A stretch of DNA of 64,000 nucleotides from Vespa crabro (GCF_910589235.1 NC_060973.1:520001-584000), one strand, 5' to 3'. Shown: positions 11,782 through 25,443, counted from the first letter of the stretch. Program-made: numbers and translations. Notes: generated by a model from the letters alone, not told the origin.

Positions 11782-14394
11782 TAGAGAGAAAGTTTACTTA
11801 CAACTATTTGTTTCTCGTTTATGTCAGCGGTACTTAATAAAGCTTTGACAACCGTTTTTTTATCTTTCATCTTTTTTCTTTGTTAATAGTAAAAGAGAAT
11901 TTATATCCCACTTATGGTACATGATAACCACGCACAAATCGTAAAAATTCTCACAGCACCACATGTGGAACGTTCTACATGCATAAATAGCATCGTTCAT
12001 TTTCATGGGAAGAATATTGGCAATGATTTTCTATTTCATAATGCAAAGATGTAAACTATAACTTCTAAAGCGTGCATTGGTCACCAAATAATCTCTCTTT
12101 CAAATTTCCCTCCTTTTAAAGATCGTTCACGTGATCTCTCTCCAACTCGCGTAATTTGAAATATGATCGATACTCTTGGAACAAACAGATGATCGGTTCT
12201 CTTTCTTCGTATCAAATAGATAGACTGGCAGACTGGTTATATGACTAAAAATACATTGAAGTATCTACTTTCCTTTGTCAGTGAAAGACGACAAATTATC
12301 ATAGATTTGTTCTAGTCAATTACTTCAGCACGTAATATCGGGTGAATCTAAGTATATCGTATACTAAATAACTATAATTGCGTGACGTGCTTCCTTCTTA
12401 TCAATTGAAATGCAAAAATTGCCTTTTATTCTGTTTATCCGATAATATTATCAGACCTACAATTCCAAATAAAATGTGCGAACGAGATATAAACAATAGA
12501 TTTTTCAATTAACGATCTTTCACAATCGTTCACAACGTGCTAAATTGAAAATTTAGAGAATGGCTTGCAATATAAATATGTATAATAAGAAATCGTATAA
12601 ATTTTCTTCCTTATAATTAAAGAGCTCTATTAAATAATGATTTAATGATATAATGCATTTTAAAGTTGTTTTAACTTTTTACGAGTTAAAATTTCTATAA
12701 TATGTTTACAAAACGAATCATATTTTTTTGTTCTTTTTAATTTTTTTTTTTTTACCTTTTTATATGCTTTTTTATTTTTTTATATGCTTATAAAATAATT
12801 CGCAAAATCTTGCCAAATATAATAGTAATATGTAAATAAAGAGTTATTTGTGCTGAATATTAAATCTTCTTCATTATTACTTTGTGGATGATAAATCAAT
12901 GAAGAAACATAACGATCATCGAATTTCATGTAACGATCACGTTTAAAGGATATAAGTAATATTATTATGAATAATTATCGTTTTAACTCTCTAGAAAGAA
13001 ATCTTAATAGAGTCTCTACGATCAGAAGGAAACAGGGCTGCATTTCGATTTGATTAAAGATACAATAAGAAATTTGTTGATATCTCCTAATATCCCTTGA
13101 TACTTGTACAGGCATATCTAAAATTTCTTAATTTGATTTTTTATAAATATAAAATAATTTTATACAATTATTTCAGATAATATAATCATAAGAGATTACC
13201 TTTTTGGTTCGGGAACTTTTGTTCTATACCTTATAACAAAAAGTAATGTTCACCTACTTTAATCACTCGAATTAGCGATCCAAGTGAACAGAACACTCTG
13301 TATAGGTACAAATAATTGCTCTGATATAATCCCTGCTTATATTTCATGTACCAAAAAGTGAAAATATTATAATCATAAATGTTTATGTACTTAAAATTTT
13401 CTCGATACATACAAACACTGCAATTTACAGAAACACATCTTTACATTATTTCATGAAAGGGTGCTTTGTGTTTTTTTCTTTTTTTTTTTCTCGTTTTTTT
13501 TTTTTCCTTTTTCTTTTTCTTCGTGTAAAGGAGCACGTTAGATGTTAGCCAAAATGCCTACATTTTACAAAAAACTATCACTTTTTGCAGTCGATGCGGT
13601 ATATTCGCAATTGCACTGTAGTGTACTGAAGCATATACAGGAGCTGATACAGCAGCCGTTAGCTTTTATGGTTTTTCTTTTTCTTTCACACAAGCGCTAC
13701 GCTATTCACACACTCAATAGTAGGTTTACTAGTGGTACAAACCACACGAAGCCTGCTCGCGCTTTTATCCTGCGTTCGTGATAAAGACAAGTAACCAGAC
13801 AAGTTCTCGAAATTATCACTCACGCTACCAGTCTATTTGGCACGAGTGCAACTTCCGTTAGGAAGAATTATACAATTCATTTGCTTTTATAATAAACATT
13901 GTTTAACTTCAAAAACATCATATAACATATCAATATATGCTTTTCAAGCATAAGATGTACTAGTAGTAGACGAAACAAAAACTTCCCTCTTACACATTTC
14001 ATTATATGAAACACAAAATCAAGATAATATAACAAAATAATCATTGTTAATATTTGGAACGTCACGATTTTGAAATAAAAAACTGAAATTAATATTCAGT
14101 ATGAGAATCACTTTTAAGGGAAGTTGACTTTGATAGAATAATCTTAAAAGACATTTAAGATTCTTTTCTCAGTGTAAGAGAAACAACAAATATTGTTTAA
14201 TCCTTCCAACGATTAAGACCCACTCTTTAGTCCATACTGATTTATAGCCAAAATGTATAACCTGATGGGGAAAAAAAAAAAAAAAATAAAAAAAAAAAAA
14301 AAAAAGAGATCTTTTGTCCTTATTCTCATGTATCGCGTAAACCCTTTATATCAACGTCCATGTTTTACACCACCATATCTCACAATGGCGAATG
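9932..14394. other. Intergenic, AT-rich; probably part lingerer 3' UTR
   Basis: No supported gene in about 4.5 kb. Short ORFs here are random and match no family I recognise. Close to 9932-10070 is the probable WDR13 5' UTR and promoter. The rest is AT-rich with poly-T runs (11125-11136, 11212-11226, 13470-13506) and a GA microsatellite at 11690-11790. The stretch 13540-13860 has more even base composition than its surroundings but carries no recognisable protein. Confidence 0.5.
11690..11792. repeat. (AG)n microsatellite
   Basis: About 100 bp of GA dinucleotides with a few GATAGA interruptions, between WDR13 and lingerer. Confidence 0.95.
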
Positions 14395-14400
14395 TTTATT
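14395..14400 (-). terminator. Candidate proximal poly(A) signal of lingerer
   Basis: TTTATT on the plus strand reads AATAAA on the minus strand, about 55 nt after the lingerer stop codon. A longer 3' UTR into the AT-rich region below is also possible. Confidence 0.35.
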
Positions 14401-14455
14401 TTTCTAAAACGGTTGTTACATTGCTCCTTTCTTCTTTATCCCGTTCAAAGATATT

Positions 14456-17400
14456 TTAATTGCTTCCAGCCCAATAGCTAGGACTGTAACCAGGCTTAGC
14501 TTGAGCTTTGTTCTGTGAACTTGTATTGGACCTTTGACCTGTGCTATTGGTACCATCCTGATGAAGTGGTTGATGTAATTGATGAGGCATCGTTGGTATA
14601 AATAAGTGCGGCGTGCCGTATCCTCCAGGCAATCCTGCATTTTGGCTACCAGTAATACCAAATGGCGGTGGAGTCGCAGAATGGAAAGCTTGTTTTTCAT
14701 ATGACTGTAATTTGTTTGTTGTTATTATACAAAATATTATTTTTATACTATCAGATCAATATTACACGTACACACGCACGTACACAGAAAAAGGATTAAC
14801 TCCTGAATATTATTTATTTATATCAGAATTAAGAGTTAACATTGTTACTTACATTTACTTTGCTAAGTGCTACGTGACTCTTTGCATACATCGTTGCACT
14901 AATATCAGTCGCAGATGATCCACCAGTATTGGTATTTCCTGTAGAAGTACCAGTTTTGCCCGCCTGTGTACCAGTATAATTACTCCCAGCAGCTTTATAC
15001 TCTCCGGATGGCCCTGCGGATGCTAAAGCATCGTAACTTGCACCACCGCCATAACCAGACCCATAACTTCCTGGTTTAGCGCTGTACGCTCCGCTATTTG
15101 TACCAGCATTTCCAGCAGTTGCTATCTGCTATGGTAAATTATATTAATAATATTTTAAATAAAATCAATTATAATATACATCATTCAAAGAATCTTACGG
15201 GATAAATAGCAGGAGTTCCATATTGAAAACCTCCTGGCATTATGCCTCCGCTATATGTGAAATATGCGTAACCTGGAGGAAGTGTTGGATTCATCATAGG
15301 TTGTTGATGCTGTGTAGCAGTCTGCAAATATTGTAAGTACAGAAATACCGCCTTGTTGTCCGAAGATGCAAGTTCATTAATAAAAGTATCACAATTAAAT
15401 CAAGCTGTTGCAAAAGTACTATTAAATACACTATTAAATAGGTATTTAAATCTTACCTGTTGCGACATAGTGGAAGGAACCGGTGACGCATTACTATCAT
15501 TTCTGGCAAACCTAGCGTCGCTAATACTGGTATAAGCTCCTTGGACACCTTGCACTCCTTGAACACCTTGTACACCAGACAACGCATCACCTCGTGCCCC
15601 ACCAAGACTGGTTGCTGGTCCAGTCGTCTGATAGCCCAGAGCCGCGTCATAGTAACCAGTAGTTGGCTGCAGGTTAGTCAGGGAGGCCAAACACAAAACT
15701 ACATGCATACACTGTGTACTTCAAATACAAGGACGCTAACTAAGTTCTAAGATCTACATGTACTGGAAAAGGATGGATAATGTACGGTAAATTGTGACCA
15801 TGTTTCATAGTTAAACTTACTTCAAGTAAGTATTTCTTATTATAATTTAAATTAAGTGCCTGATCATAACTATGAAACAAAGTACAATGCCCACTTGCTG
15901 GAATTATGATGTCTATTTTCATACAGTTCGAAATACATGACATCAGATACTGAGCAAATGAAATTAGTTAGAAGTGAACAAAAAAAAAAAAAAAAAAAAC
16001 AAAAAAAAAAAAAAAAAAAAGGAAGATAATTAAGCTATGCCATGTCTGCGATCAAGATCACTTTTCTTTTTTCTCTTTTTAGCATAACTAACTATGCTCT
16101 CAATAATATAATTTTGCACTTTTTATTATACCTTTTATACCTTTTTCAATTGATCGTAGACGATTTTCTTAAGTATGCTACCGAATAAAAATTTAAAGGA
16201 GTAGAGGTGATCTCAATAAAGTACTGCTTGTCTTATATGCGAGATGATGCTCTTCCAGAATAGGATATTAAATTTAAAAATTTAAAAATTCAACACTAAG
16301 AATTTCATCAACATAGTGATTGAATTGCGAGCAACTACCAAGCATTTAAAAAATGATTGAGTTGGCATTCTGTAAATAAAGTAAAGAGTGATAACATGAT
16401 ATAGAATGTGATTAAGAGCACCCTAACTGAAAATTGTCATAATGCATGTGTCAATATTGTCTTCTTTCAAAAATGATTCATAACTCATGTTGGTGAAGAT
16501 AAAAACTGATAAAAGGAACGTGTGCTGCATCAATGTACATTACTCTAAAAAAGCAATTCAATTCATTCAAGTAAAGACGCTAGCTTTATATAGGATATAT
16601 ATATATAAATATACATATACATATATATATATATATATATACACACACACTTGAATGAACTGTACGGATGTTCATGTAAGGCAAGTTAATAAATCAGGCA
16701 ACAACTGACCATATGTGGTATTCTTTGTTGCATAAGTTGTAAGTCTTCGTAGCTGTACATTGGTTGCTGAAATGTATATGGCACTCCCTGACCCATAATG
16801 TACTGGTGACTAAGCATCGGTGCCATACTGCCTGCTGCTCCTCCGCCTGTTATATTGCCAGTGCCACTACTACCCGTTACGACGCCACTCGATGTACTTT
16901 TTGGTACAGCTGATAAAAGAAGAATATTCATGTATAAACAATTATTAAAATTGTAAAATTTATAGTTATACAAAGCATATTATAACTTACCATTCGAACT
17001 AGTCACTTTCGTTTGAGAACTATTCACTGAAGCTGAGCTAAGCCCTAATGTAGTTGTCGTCGTCGTAGCAAGAGAATTGTTAGAAGTCGTTGTACTACTT
17101 TCATATTGAGAATCTTTTGTTGTATTACTATTCAGCTTATGGTTGTGAGATGCAGTTTGTGGTTGACTTGTGTAATTTCCATACGCACTCGCATAAACCT
17201 GCATAATGTGAATTTTAAAAGTTTTATTCATTTATAACTTTAACTTTTAAGCTTGGCCTGTAAACTCGACAGAAGGATAAAACTTACAGATTGTGCTGCA
17301 CTTTGATAAGGTCCAGTTGTCTGAGTAATAGGTGAACTAAATGTAGTAGCAGATGGTTGATAAGCTTGAGGAGTAGATTGAAATGAAGAAGATCCTTGGT

Positions 17401-20349
17401 AACCACTTGTTTGGTATCCAGCATTACTATTTGATACTGTATTTGTAGCTACAGAAGATGGTTGATATTGAGAGGTTGTTGTGGATGCATAACCACTCGT
17501 TGATTGATATACCTGATATAATAAATATATAAAATTAGTATATAATATGTAAAAATATGTTATATATATATATATATTATATTGAAGTTACCTGATTGGT
17601 AGTAGTTGGCTGATTGTAAACAGAAGCTGCAGATGTTGATGCAGAAGGAGATGCTTGACTAAAGTTTGAAGAATTTGATTGTGGGAATGATGATGAAGAA
17701 TTATAACTTGTTTGTGAAACTGTCGCCGTTGCAGAATACGTATTGGCGTTTGTGACTGAAACAGTCTGGAAAGACTGTCCTGATTGCGTATTTGTAGAAT
17801 ATGTGTTATAACTGCTTTGTGTGGCACTAGACGGTTGAAATGATGTCTTTTGTGATTGATACGTCGCTGCGCCGTACGTAGCTGCATTTCCTGGAGAAAC
17901 TTGCGATGTGAAATCCTGTTTGGTTATATCCAAAGTTTGACCAGTAGTTCCACGTCCCGCAAAAGTTTGAGAATTTATTGAATGATCATTTGATACTGGT
18001 AAACTGTCACTGCTCGATAACTAAAAAAAAAAAATAAGCCATGTAATTAAAGAGTTAAATAATTATGCATATATGTAAATGTAAATTTAAATCATTATGC
18101 AATGATTAAAGAAATAATTAAATACAAATATATTAATTTACCATTTGAGAAGTGGCATTAAATGGTGTTGTGGAAGTCTGTGTGGTTTCAATATCAATGG
18201 AACTATTTGTCCCAGCTGTGTTTACAGTATTTGTGGTAGATGGAACGTCAACATTAGAGATGGTATTATTACTTGAATTATATTTTTCATTAGCTGAACC
18301 ATCAAGCGAGCTTGAATCACTTCCAAATTCAAGTGCGCCAAACTGAACATCGAGAAATCCGATGCCACTGTTGACTGCATCGCCCGGCATTTCTACCGCA
18401 CTAGATGGTATTTTAGACGGAGGTGGTACTCTTGGACGTTGTTTCGATTGTCTTTGGGGCTATAATGTTAAATATTATAGATTTGTTAATATTTATTTAA
18501 TTTATGCTTCAAAAATAATTGATTATTAATTTACCAGTCAAGTACCTGATTTGTTATTGAAGATGGAAATGAAGACTGTCCTGCTGTTTTTAGATTTTCA
18601 CTAGTTTGTTGAGTTAGCTGTGTCAAATATTGAGTTTGTGCAGCAGTTAATACACCACCACTAATAGCATTTGGTTGTTGTGAAAGTTGCATTGTTGGTA
18701 AGCTCAGCACCGTTTGTTGCTGTTGAGCTTGTTGTGGAATTAATGCTTGTTGTTGTATCGTTGGTATTTCGGATAATTTTGATATTTCCTTACGAATAAT
18801 AAATTAGATAGCATTATTATCAAATAATATTGAAAGCATTGCATGTCATATTCCCATCATAATTTTACTCACTTCTTGTTGCAATAGTCCCAGGTTAACA
18901 GTCTGATTTGACTGTATCGTTTGTAAATCTGAAGTCTTTGGTTCATCATGTACAGGAGCTTGTTCAGTTAAAGACGTACTTGGTGTAAAAACTTTTGTAT
19001 CTGCTAATGATCCTGTATATTCCTCATTGTCCCAATCTTCTGTTGATTCATAATTGTTCCAAGCTTCTGCATTAAGATTTTTAATAATGATTAAATTGAA
19101 TTTTCATTATAGACAAATATGTTAGAAATACTTACCCATTTTTGGTTCCTGAATGCTTTGTTGCTGTTCTTCGCTACCTGCCCAAGTGTCAATTGGTCGA
19201 CTGAAACTATGAGTCGAAGAAGTTGAAGCAGGATCATTACGATTCGCAAATGTTCGTGGTCCAAGACCTCTTCCACCTCCACGACCTCCACGTCCTGATC
19301 TACCAGGACCTCCTCGTCCTCTTCTACTGCCACTGTAGCTGCCATCTCGAGCGCTCTCTTCCATGTTTCTTTCATTTTCTTTATTTTCACGACCACGCCC
19401 TAATCATAATTTAGAAATCTTTAATAAATTTTCTATTCCTGTTTGAAGAATTGGTCGATTTATTGTCCAACACAAAAAAGAAAAAGAAAAGAAGAAGAAA
19501 AAAAAAAAAGAAGAGATAAGTGGTCCCAATTATCGTGCTTGTTTTAAACTCACATTCACGGTTGTCATGATTCGCACGACCTCGCATTCGTGGTGGTCCA
19601 CCACTTCGTTGATTACGTCTTTCTTCCCAATCACCGCCATCATTTTGACCACCCGGTTGATCAGCAGTTTGCTTTGAGCCACTTGGTTGACGAGGCTTCT
19701 TTTTTTTGACTTCCCATTCTGTTTTAACACCTTCCAAGAGATCAATGGCTGCACGATTCAAATCTCCATCGCTATCGTGCAAAGCCATAATGACTTCATC
19801 TTCGGAACGACACGTTAAATCCATAACTTCTTTGATCCGTTCTTTAAATACTGGATCTTCAACCCCTCCCATGCGAGTGTCAATGATCTGTGCATGCCGG
19901 ACCTGAACAGTGTTTGGCTGAAAAAAGAATAAAAATGCCATAGTATTTAAAACAAAATACTTATTAAATCTAAGAAGTTTTTGTTTTAATAAAAGTTTTG
20001 TTATTAATAATTTAATACAATTTTTTAATTATCATTATCATCCTACATTATATTTAATTTACATATAATTTTCTAAGTAGTAAATTTAATTTTGTTCCTT
20101 TTTTTGTTTTATTATTTGTTTTCTATATACACAATACTTTTATACATGTAAATAAAAACACTGATATAAGCCAATTACTTTCAGCATCAAAATAACAATA
20201 TATTTATTACTAACCTGCACTTTATCATGTTTTGTTGAATCTGATGATTTAGTTTGGTGATGGTCTGACTTTCCATGTTGCTGTGATAATTTGTTTTTAT
20301 TAGTGCCTCTCCCACTGGAGGACACTGATGTTTTATTACTTGAACTCAT
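14456..20349 (-). CDS. lig: Lingerer / UBAP2L-type UBA-domain RNA-binding protein, 14 coding exons
   Basis: Minus-strand exons: 20215-20349, 19554-19917, 19136-19399, 18873-19066, 18546-18788, 18142-18459, 17592-18020, 17288-17512, 16991-17198, 16710-16909, 15457-15666, 15199-15321, 14853-15128, 14456-14704. They give 1145 residues with all phases agreeing. Domains: a UBA-like fold about residues 55-110 (MALHDSDGDLNRAAIDLLEG), then an RGG/GRGG arginine-glycine region, then the conserved acidic motif NYESTEDWDNEEYTGS. The signature RPRVPPPSKIPSSAVEMPG and FLDVQFGALEFG, shared with UBAP2/UBAP2L, starts near residue 407. A long Ser/Thr/Gln/Tyr-rich low-complexity C-terminus follows. Drosophila Lingerer works with FMR1, Caprin and Rasputin in ribonucleoprotein granules and restrains growth. 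The upstream GTG in the same frame was not used because the ATG at 20349 matches the expected Ser-rich start. The junction 19554/19399 is the least conserved. Confidence 0.94.
15541..15577 (-). repeat. Tandem VQG tripeptide repeat in lingerer
   Basis: A 9-bp unit repeated about four times encodes consecutive Val-Gln-Gly within the glycine-rich C-terminal half of lingerer. It is likely length-polymorphic. Confidence 0.7.
15667..16709. other. Largest lingerer intron between coding exons, about 1 kb, no gene
   Basis: Intron between coding exons 10 and 11. It contains a poly-A double run at 15980-16020 and a (TA)n/(CA)n patch at 16596-16650. No additional in-frame exon was recognised. Confidence 0.6.
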
Positions 20350-20417
20350 TGCCAAATATAGCTCCACACACTATCTCTCACTCACCTATCACTCTATATA
20401 CACTCTCTATTTACAAT
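20350..20417 (-). other. Lingerer 5' UTR segment in the first coding exon
   Basis: Upstream of the ATG the minus strand has a good acceptor (GTTACAG at about 20418-20424). This suggests the 5' UTR is split, with the leader exon further upstream, probably ending at the donor at 22041/22042. Confidence 0.45.
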
Positions 20418-20708
20418 CTGTAACAAAAAAGAACAATATACAGAATACCCATATGAGGAAAGATATTATACAGCCATATTGTATATGTTCTAAATAATTA
20501 TTCAGAAGAAACATCCCTCAACGTTATCAAATTAATAATAATAGATTGTCGTTATTTGAATAGAACAATTGCTTGAAATAACAACAATATCATTTTAATT
20601 TATCTAATAAATAATGCATCATAATAATCAGAAATAAATAAATGGATATGTAGCATAATAAGTATATATATAGATATAAATAGATATTAAATAATATTAT
20701 TTAAATAC

Positions 20709-20744
<36 letters not shown>

Positions 20745-20989
20745 ATAAGATGTAGAGAATAGATACTTTTTTAAACCATTATTAAATATGCCAAAAATTA
20801 ATAAATAAATATATTTAACAAATTATAATTCTGTGATAGGATACAATGCGTAGTAATTTTCTATAATAATGAACTACATTCATCATAACTATACAAATGT
20901 AATGTATACATGAATAAAATAAGAGTTATAAGTCTATGTTATAAACGACAAATAAAAATAATATCTAATGTAACACTTAAACAAAGATG

Positions 20990-21049
<60 letters not shown>

Positions 21050-22041
21050 AATATATATATATACACACTGCAATAGAAAAATGTTTCAAAACAAAACTGG
21101 CTTCGCATGCTATAATTTAGAAAAATATAAACTGATAAGTCGCTGAGACAAGTTCTATACTTAAAGTTTCAATCATGGATTGAAATATATCCGAAAAAGA
21201 AAAAACTCGAATGATAGTCTTGATTAAAACAATTTCGCAAGGTAATATTAGAGGTATTGGGATAATAAAGATTTGCAATAAATTCATTCGTTAAATGCTT
21301 AAACCATAGAAGGTTAGGACAGCCAAATAATATTCATCTTGGAACAAATCTCAAAGAGTAAAATATTATATAATCAAGGAATAAAATTTGAAGGAACAAT
21401 GGAACGATCAACATGTGCGTTCAAATGGCCAGTAACACGATCATATTGTAGAAATATCCTTAAGATTCTTCTCTAAGATGATGGGGCATCCTGTAGAGAA
21501 GTCGAATGGTACTAAGAGTATGAAAATTTGAAAGAATATTACGAAACACTGATTTATCACGATTAACGGAAGAATACCAGAAGAAAAAGATTTTGACATA
21601 AGTGGCGATTATGCGAGAACGATTACGAGGAATAGCACAAAAGACATTCCGTCTGGTACATCCTCGACTTGGGGGCAGCAGCTTGTGGAAGAACTCTCAC
21701 TCAAGACTGTAGTAGAGACGGGCACAAACGTTTTCATTAAGACCGTAAATTCCGCAACGGCGACAACGAAGTCATACGCTTTTAGTAGACCATGTGCACG
21801 GGAGACGCCATTTCTGGATCTGCGAGGAAGGCTTGTCAACCATCGTCGCATCGAAGCATCGATGGATTGCCCGTAAGAAGGTTCAGTCTAAATATTTGCG
21901 TGTAACTCACGGTTATTACGAAGGTCGTTCGCGTCCTTGGGGGCGCGTGCAAAGGCAGAAATAAGCGGAATTCACGACGCCTCGGCTTTTTCGGCCGCGG
22001 CGCGCGAAAAAACACGAAAAAAACAACGAATTCACTCGTAC
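20418..22041 (-). other. Probable 5' UTR intron of lingerer
   Basis: AT-rich sequence without genes, holding a (TG)n run (20711-20740) and (TA)n runs (20995-21064). Composition becomes CpG-rich from about 21.6 kb. The donor CAG|GTACGAG on the minus strand at 22042/22041 pairs with the acceptor at 20418. Inferred only from splice signals. Confidence 0.4.
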
Positions 22042-22135
22042 CTGGTTAGTGCGCTCAAAACGCAGCTCGGTCACGTGACCGCGGTTCCCCCCCCTCTTTC
22101 GTCGAGCAGCACCACCTTTGCCTAGGAGGTTTCGT
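21650..22135. promoter_or_regulatory. CpG-rich promoter-like block between lingerer and Exo70
   Basis: The most CpG-dense block in this half of the window (for example GGCCGCGGCGCGCG at about 21993). It sits between the divergent genes lingerer (-) and Exo70 (+) and includes the palindrome GGTCACGTGACC at 22069-22080. It probably holds the lingerer start site and possibly serves Exo70. Confidence 0.5.
22069..22080. promoter_or_regulatory. Palindromic E-box GGTCACGTGACC
   Basis: Perfect 12-bp palindrome. The core GTCACGTGAC is the optimal site for bHLH-leucine-zipper factors of the USF/MITF/TFEB type. It lies about 28 bp upstream of the inferred lingerer leader donor. Confidence 0.5.
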
Positions 22136-22935
22136 ATGACAGAGCATGCCTGACCAATTTCGACTAGTATGATTATGTTTGCTAACTTACGTTATCGAAA
22201 TGTTCCTATATCATTTGGCTCTTGATATTTTCAATGTCCAATCGAAACTTCGTACTGTCCCATGGAAAGGTTCAACGTCGAGGAAGACATTAAAATTGTT
22301 CTTTCCATTGAGAGATCGTATTTAGAAAAATACCTAATGAAAAATTCATTCATTTATCAACAATGCCTTTTCCTTTCTCCTTTCTTTTCTCGAGCTTTGT
22401 CGAGTTCCTCTAGTATCTTTCAATCGATCTTATATGTTACTTGCACTGAAAAAATTAACCAATCAACAGGTGTCTTGTAAATTTATCCAATCATATTAAT
22501 TTTATATAAATCTCTTTTTCTGATTCGTCAAAATGTTTGTTAAACGAGGTATAAGGTCAATCACCTTGTCACTGCTATCTTAAAATTGATTCAATATTTC
22601 TTTGATTTTGGTTGGAAGAAAATCGAAAGAGGAGAGCATGTTTCATTTGAAACATGCCTGAAAGTGCATTCCGTTTAATAAAACTTGGCGCATTAACGCA
22701 TTGGCGCTGACAGTAACGTTTAGTTTCGTGAATGCAGTATGACGTGTTTTATATACCGTCTGAAAACAGAGGAGATCTGATGCAAACGGTAATATGAATC
22801 TGATATGGGAGGTCTCATTTATATCTTTTAATCAGGAAGAATGCTTATAAATAATAACAACGACGACGACGACAACAACAGCAACAACAACGATATAATC
22901 TGTCAACATAATCTTAGAAAAACAACAATATCAAA
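22136..22935 (+). other. Exo70 5' flank and presumed 5' UTR
   Basis: No gene. It ends with an (A/G)AC/AAC trinucleotide-rich stretch (22852-22892) just before the Exo70 ATG. The start context (ATCAAAATGC) is good for an insect. Confidence 0.4.
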
Positions 22936-25443
22936 ATGCATACCACTTTAAATGATACTTCTGAACGAAGATTTGAAATACAATGTAAATTGGAATCAGA
23001 GATTGCAGCTTTAGAAGCATTAAAAGAAGCAGAAGAACGAAGTCGAAAACTGACAAGTGGTGTTCTTGGAATACTTTCCTCTTTGGAACAACGTTTGGCT
23101 ACTTTACGGCGTACCATACTTCCTGTTTATAATGAAACTGGAAATTTACAGTCTCAACAACATAGTACGTATGCCCTTTGAAATTCAATAAATATTTTTA
23201 TTCTTTATTGTCCATATCTGTAATGTTTCTATTTGTATTTATTATAGATATCGAAAAAACACTTAGTATATTGGATCATGCTATTGGATATTATGGCGTA
23301 TGTCAAGAAGTTGAAAAGTCAATACGTAATGGACCTAGCAGTTCAGCAGGTTTAAGCAATTTTCTTGATGCTATGAATCGTTTGTACAATGCTCAACGAT
23401 ATTTTCAAAAGAATAATCCAAGTTCTGTGGAATTGGAGAATGTTACATGTTTATTTGCCATTGGATCAGAAGCTTTGTACACAGAATTTCATGACATCTT
23501 GACCAGACAAAGTAAACCCATATTACCAATTGTTCTTTTGGATCTCATTGGTTCTGACGAGGATACGAGCGGAGAAGATGCCCCACAGTCATTATGTCAA
23601 TTGCCAGAAGCTGTCATGGATGACTTACTTAAAATTGCTGGTTGGTTAGAAGAAAGAGGTCAACATAAACATGCAAAAATTTATGCTTCTGTACGTTCTA
23701 GTATTGTCCTTCGATCTTTACAGTTACTTAAAGAACATCAAAGAAGTGCAAGCGGAGGAAGCACACATGCAGGCAGTCCAATGCCGGTAAATTCTTTAAT
23801 ATATAAAGTTATTATGTCTTTAAAATCTACTGACTACTGTATAAAATAATTATCAATTATCTTTAAATGCTTTTCAGAAAGCCAAATTTGCCAATCGTCA
23901 TTCGAGTGGTACTCAAGAAACAACAGGAAGGTGGGCATCGCGAAAATTACAACATGCACTTGAAAAGAAAGCAAGTAAAATGTTATTTAGAGCATCACAA
24001 ACTACTGGATTTGGTCTATCTTTAACTGCATCAAGGAAACCACAGCCACAACTATTATCTGGATATTCAATAGAGGATGTAGCACCGGATGAGCAGGAAA
24101 TGGAAAATTATCTTCTATTAACCGCAGGTCTTCATAAACTTATGCAAGCAGAACGCTCGTTGGTTAGTAGAATTCTGCCACCTTCTTTACAACTTCAAGT
24201 ACTCGAAGCTACGGTACGCAATGCTATGGATCTTGTGGCTCATGATGGAGAAAGTATCGCAACAAGGGCTAAACGTTGTATCGCAAGACGTGATTTTTCT
24301 GCAGTTCTGGTGGTTTTTCCAATTTTGAAACATCTTGGAGAACTTAAGCCAGACTTGGAGAGGGCAGTAGAAGGATGTGATTATGCACTTAGATCTAAAT
24401 TTGCCTCTGTACTCAATGCATTGAACGGAACAGTATGTTGAAATATCTTAAAAGTATCCTTAATATGCTATCAAGAGCTCTTGTACTAATGAATGAGAAT
24501 ATTTTTCAGGGAGCTAAAGCTTTAGAAGATTTTGCAGAAAGTGTTAGAAATGAATCTAGTGCGATTTTACCTAAAGATGGTACCGTGGCGGAGGGTACAA
24601 GCAACGTCTTAGTTTTTCTAGAACAATTAGCTGAATATGCGGACACTGCAGGAACAGTCCTTCGACGTAACGCAGATGTGGAATCTGTTGTTCCATCTTC
24701 TGCGAAACAAACAGAGAATGCACATAAAATTGTACTTGGCATTTACATTAGTCAGTATTATTCTAATTTTAATTGCAACAACTAAACGATTAAACATAAT
24801 TAATGACTTTACATTATTACAGAAAAGGTTTTAGCACAATTGAACTTAGCATTAGTCAGCAAAAGTGATGCGTCGTATTCTGATCCTTCATTGCGAGCGC
24901 TTTTTCGTTTAAACAATCATAATTATGTTGTAAATGCTTTACGCCGCAGTTCTCTAATGGAACTTTTGCTATTAGCAGAACCAACCATCGAACAAACTTA
25001 CGTTGATTTACTTGTCAAAGATAAGGCCAATTATGTCTCTACAACGCTTGTTAAGGCTCGAGGTTTTCTTGAACATTCATTCGATGAGCCAGGTTCATTA
25101 TAATTTAACATATAAATTAATAACTCTGATTTCATAGATCTGATTAAATTACAATTTGTTTCTCTTTACAGAACCTGGTTCTAAAATACTCAAAGAGAAG
25201 TTTTTAGGATTTACAAGGGAATTGGAAGAACTTGCCAAGTGTCAACGCTCTTATTCTGTACCTGATGGACGTTTACGCGAAGAAATACGCAAAGAACTTG
25301 AACAAGCTATCGTTCCCTTGTACAATGCTTTCTATAACAAGTATCGTGGAGTATCTTTTTCAAAAAATCCAGGAAAATACATCAAGTATACACCAGAACA
25401 AGTTAAATCTCTAATAAATACTTTCTTTGATGTATCGGCATAA
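22936..25443 (+). CDS. Exo70: Exocyst complex component 7 (Exo70)
   Basis: Six exons: 22936-23164, 23248-23786, 23878-24432, 24510-24750, 24823-25092, 25172-25443. They give 701 residues, the usual Exo70 length. The N-terminal coiled coil (about residues 1-75; LESEIAALEALKEAEERSRK, then LEQRLATLRRTILPVY) binds other exocyst parts. The stretch DAMNRLYNAQRYFQKNNP is the family's conserved helical signature. The C-terminal Exo70 domain covers about residues 330-695 and ends YTPEQVKSLINTFFDVSA, as in other Exo70 proteins. The C-terminal helices carry basic residues that in the family bind PI(4,5)P2. Exocyst tethers secretory vesicles to the plasma membrane before SNARE fusion. The donors after exons 4 (GTCAGT) and 5 (GTTCAT) are weak, but phases and conserved residues agree. 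Confidence 0.95.
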
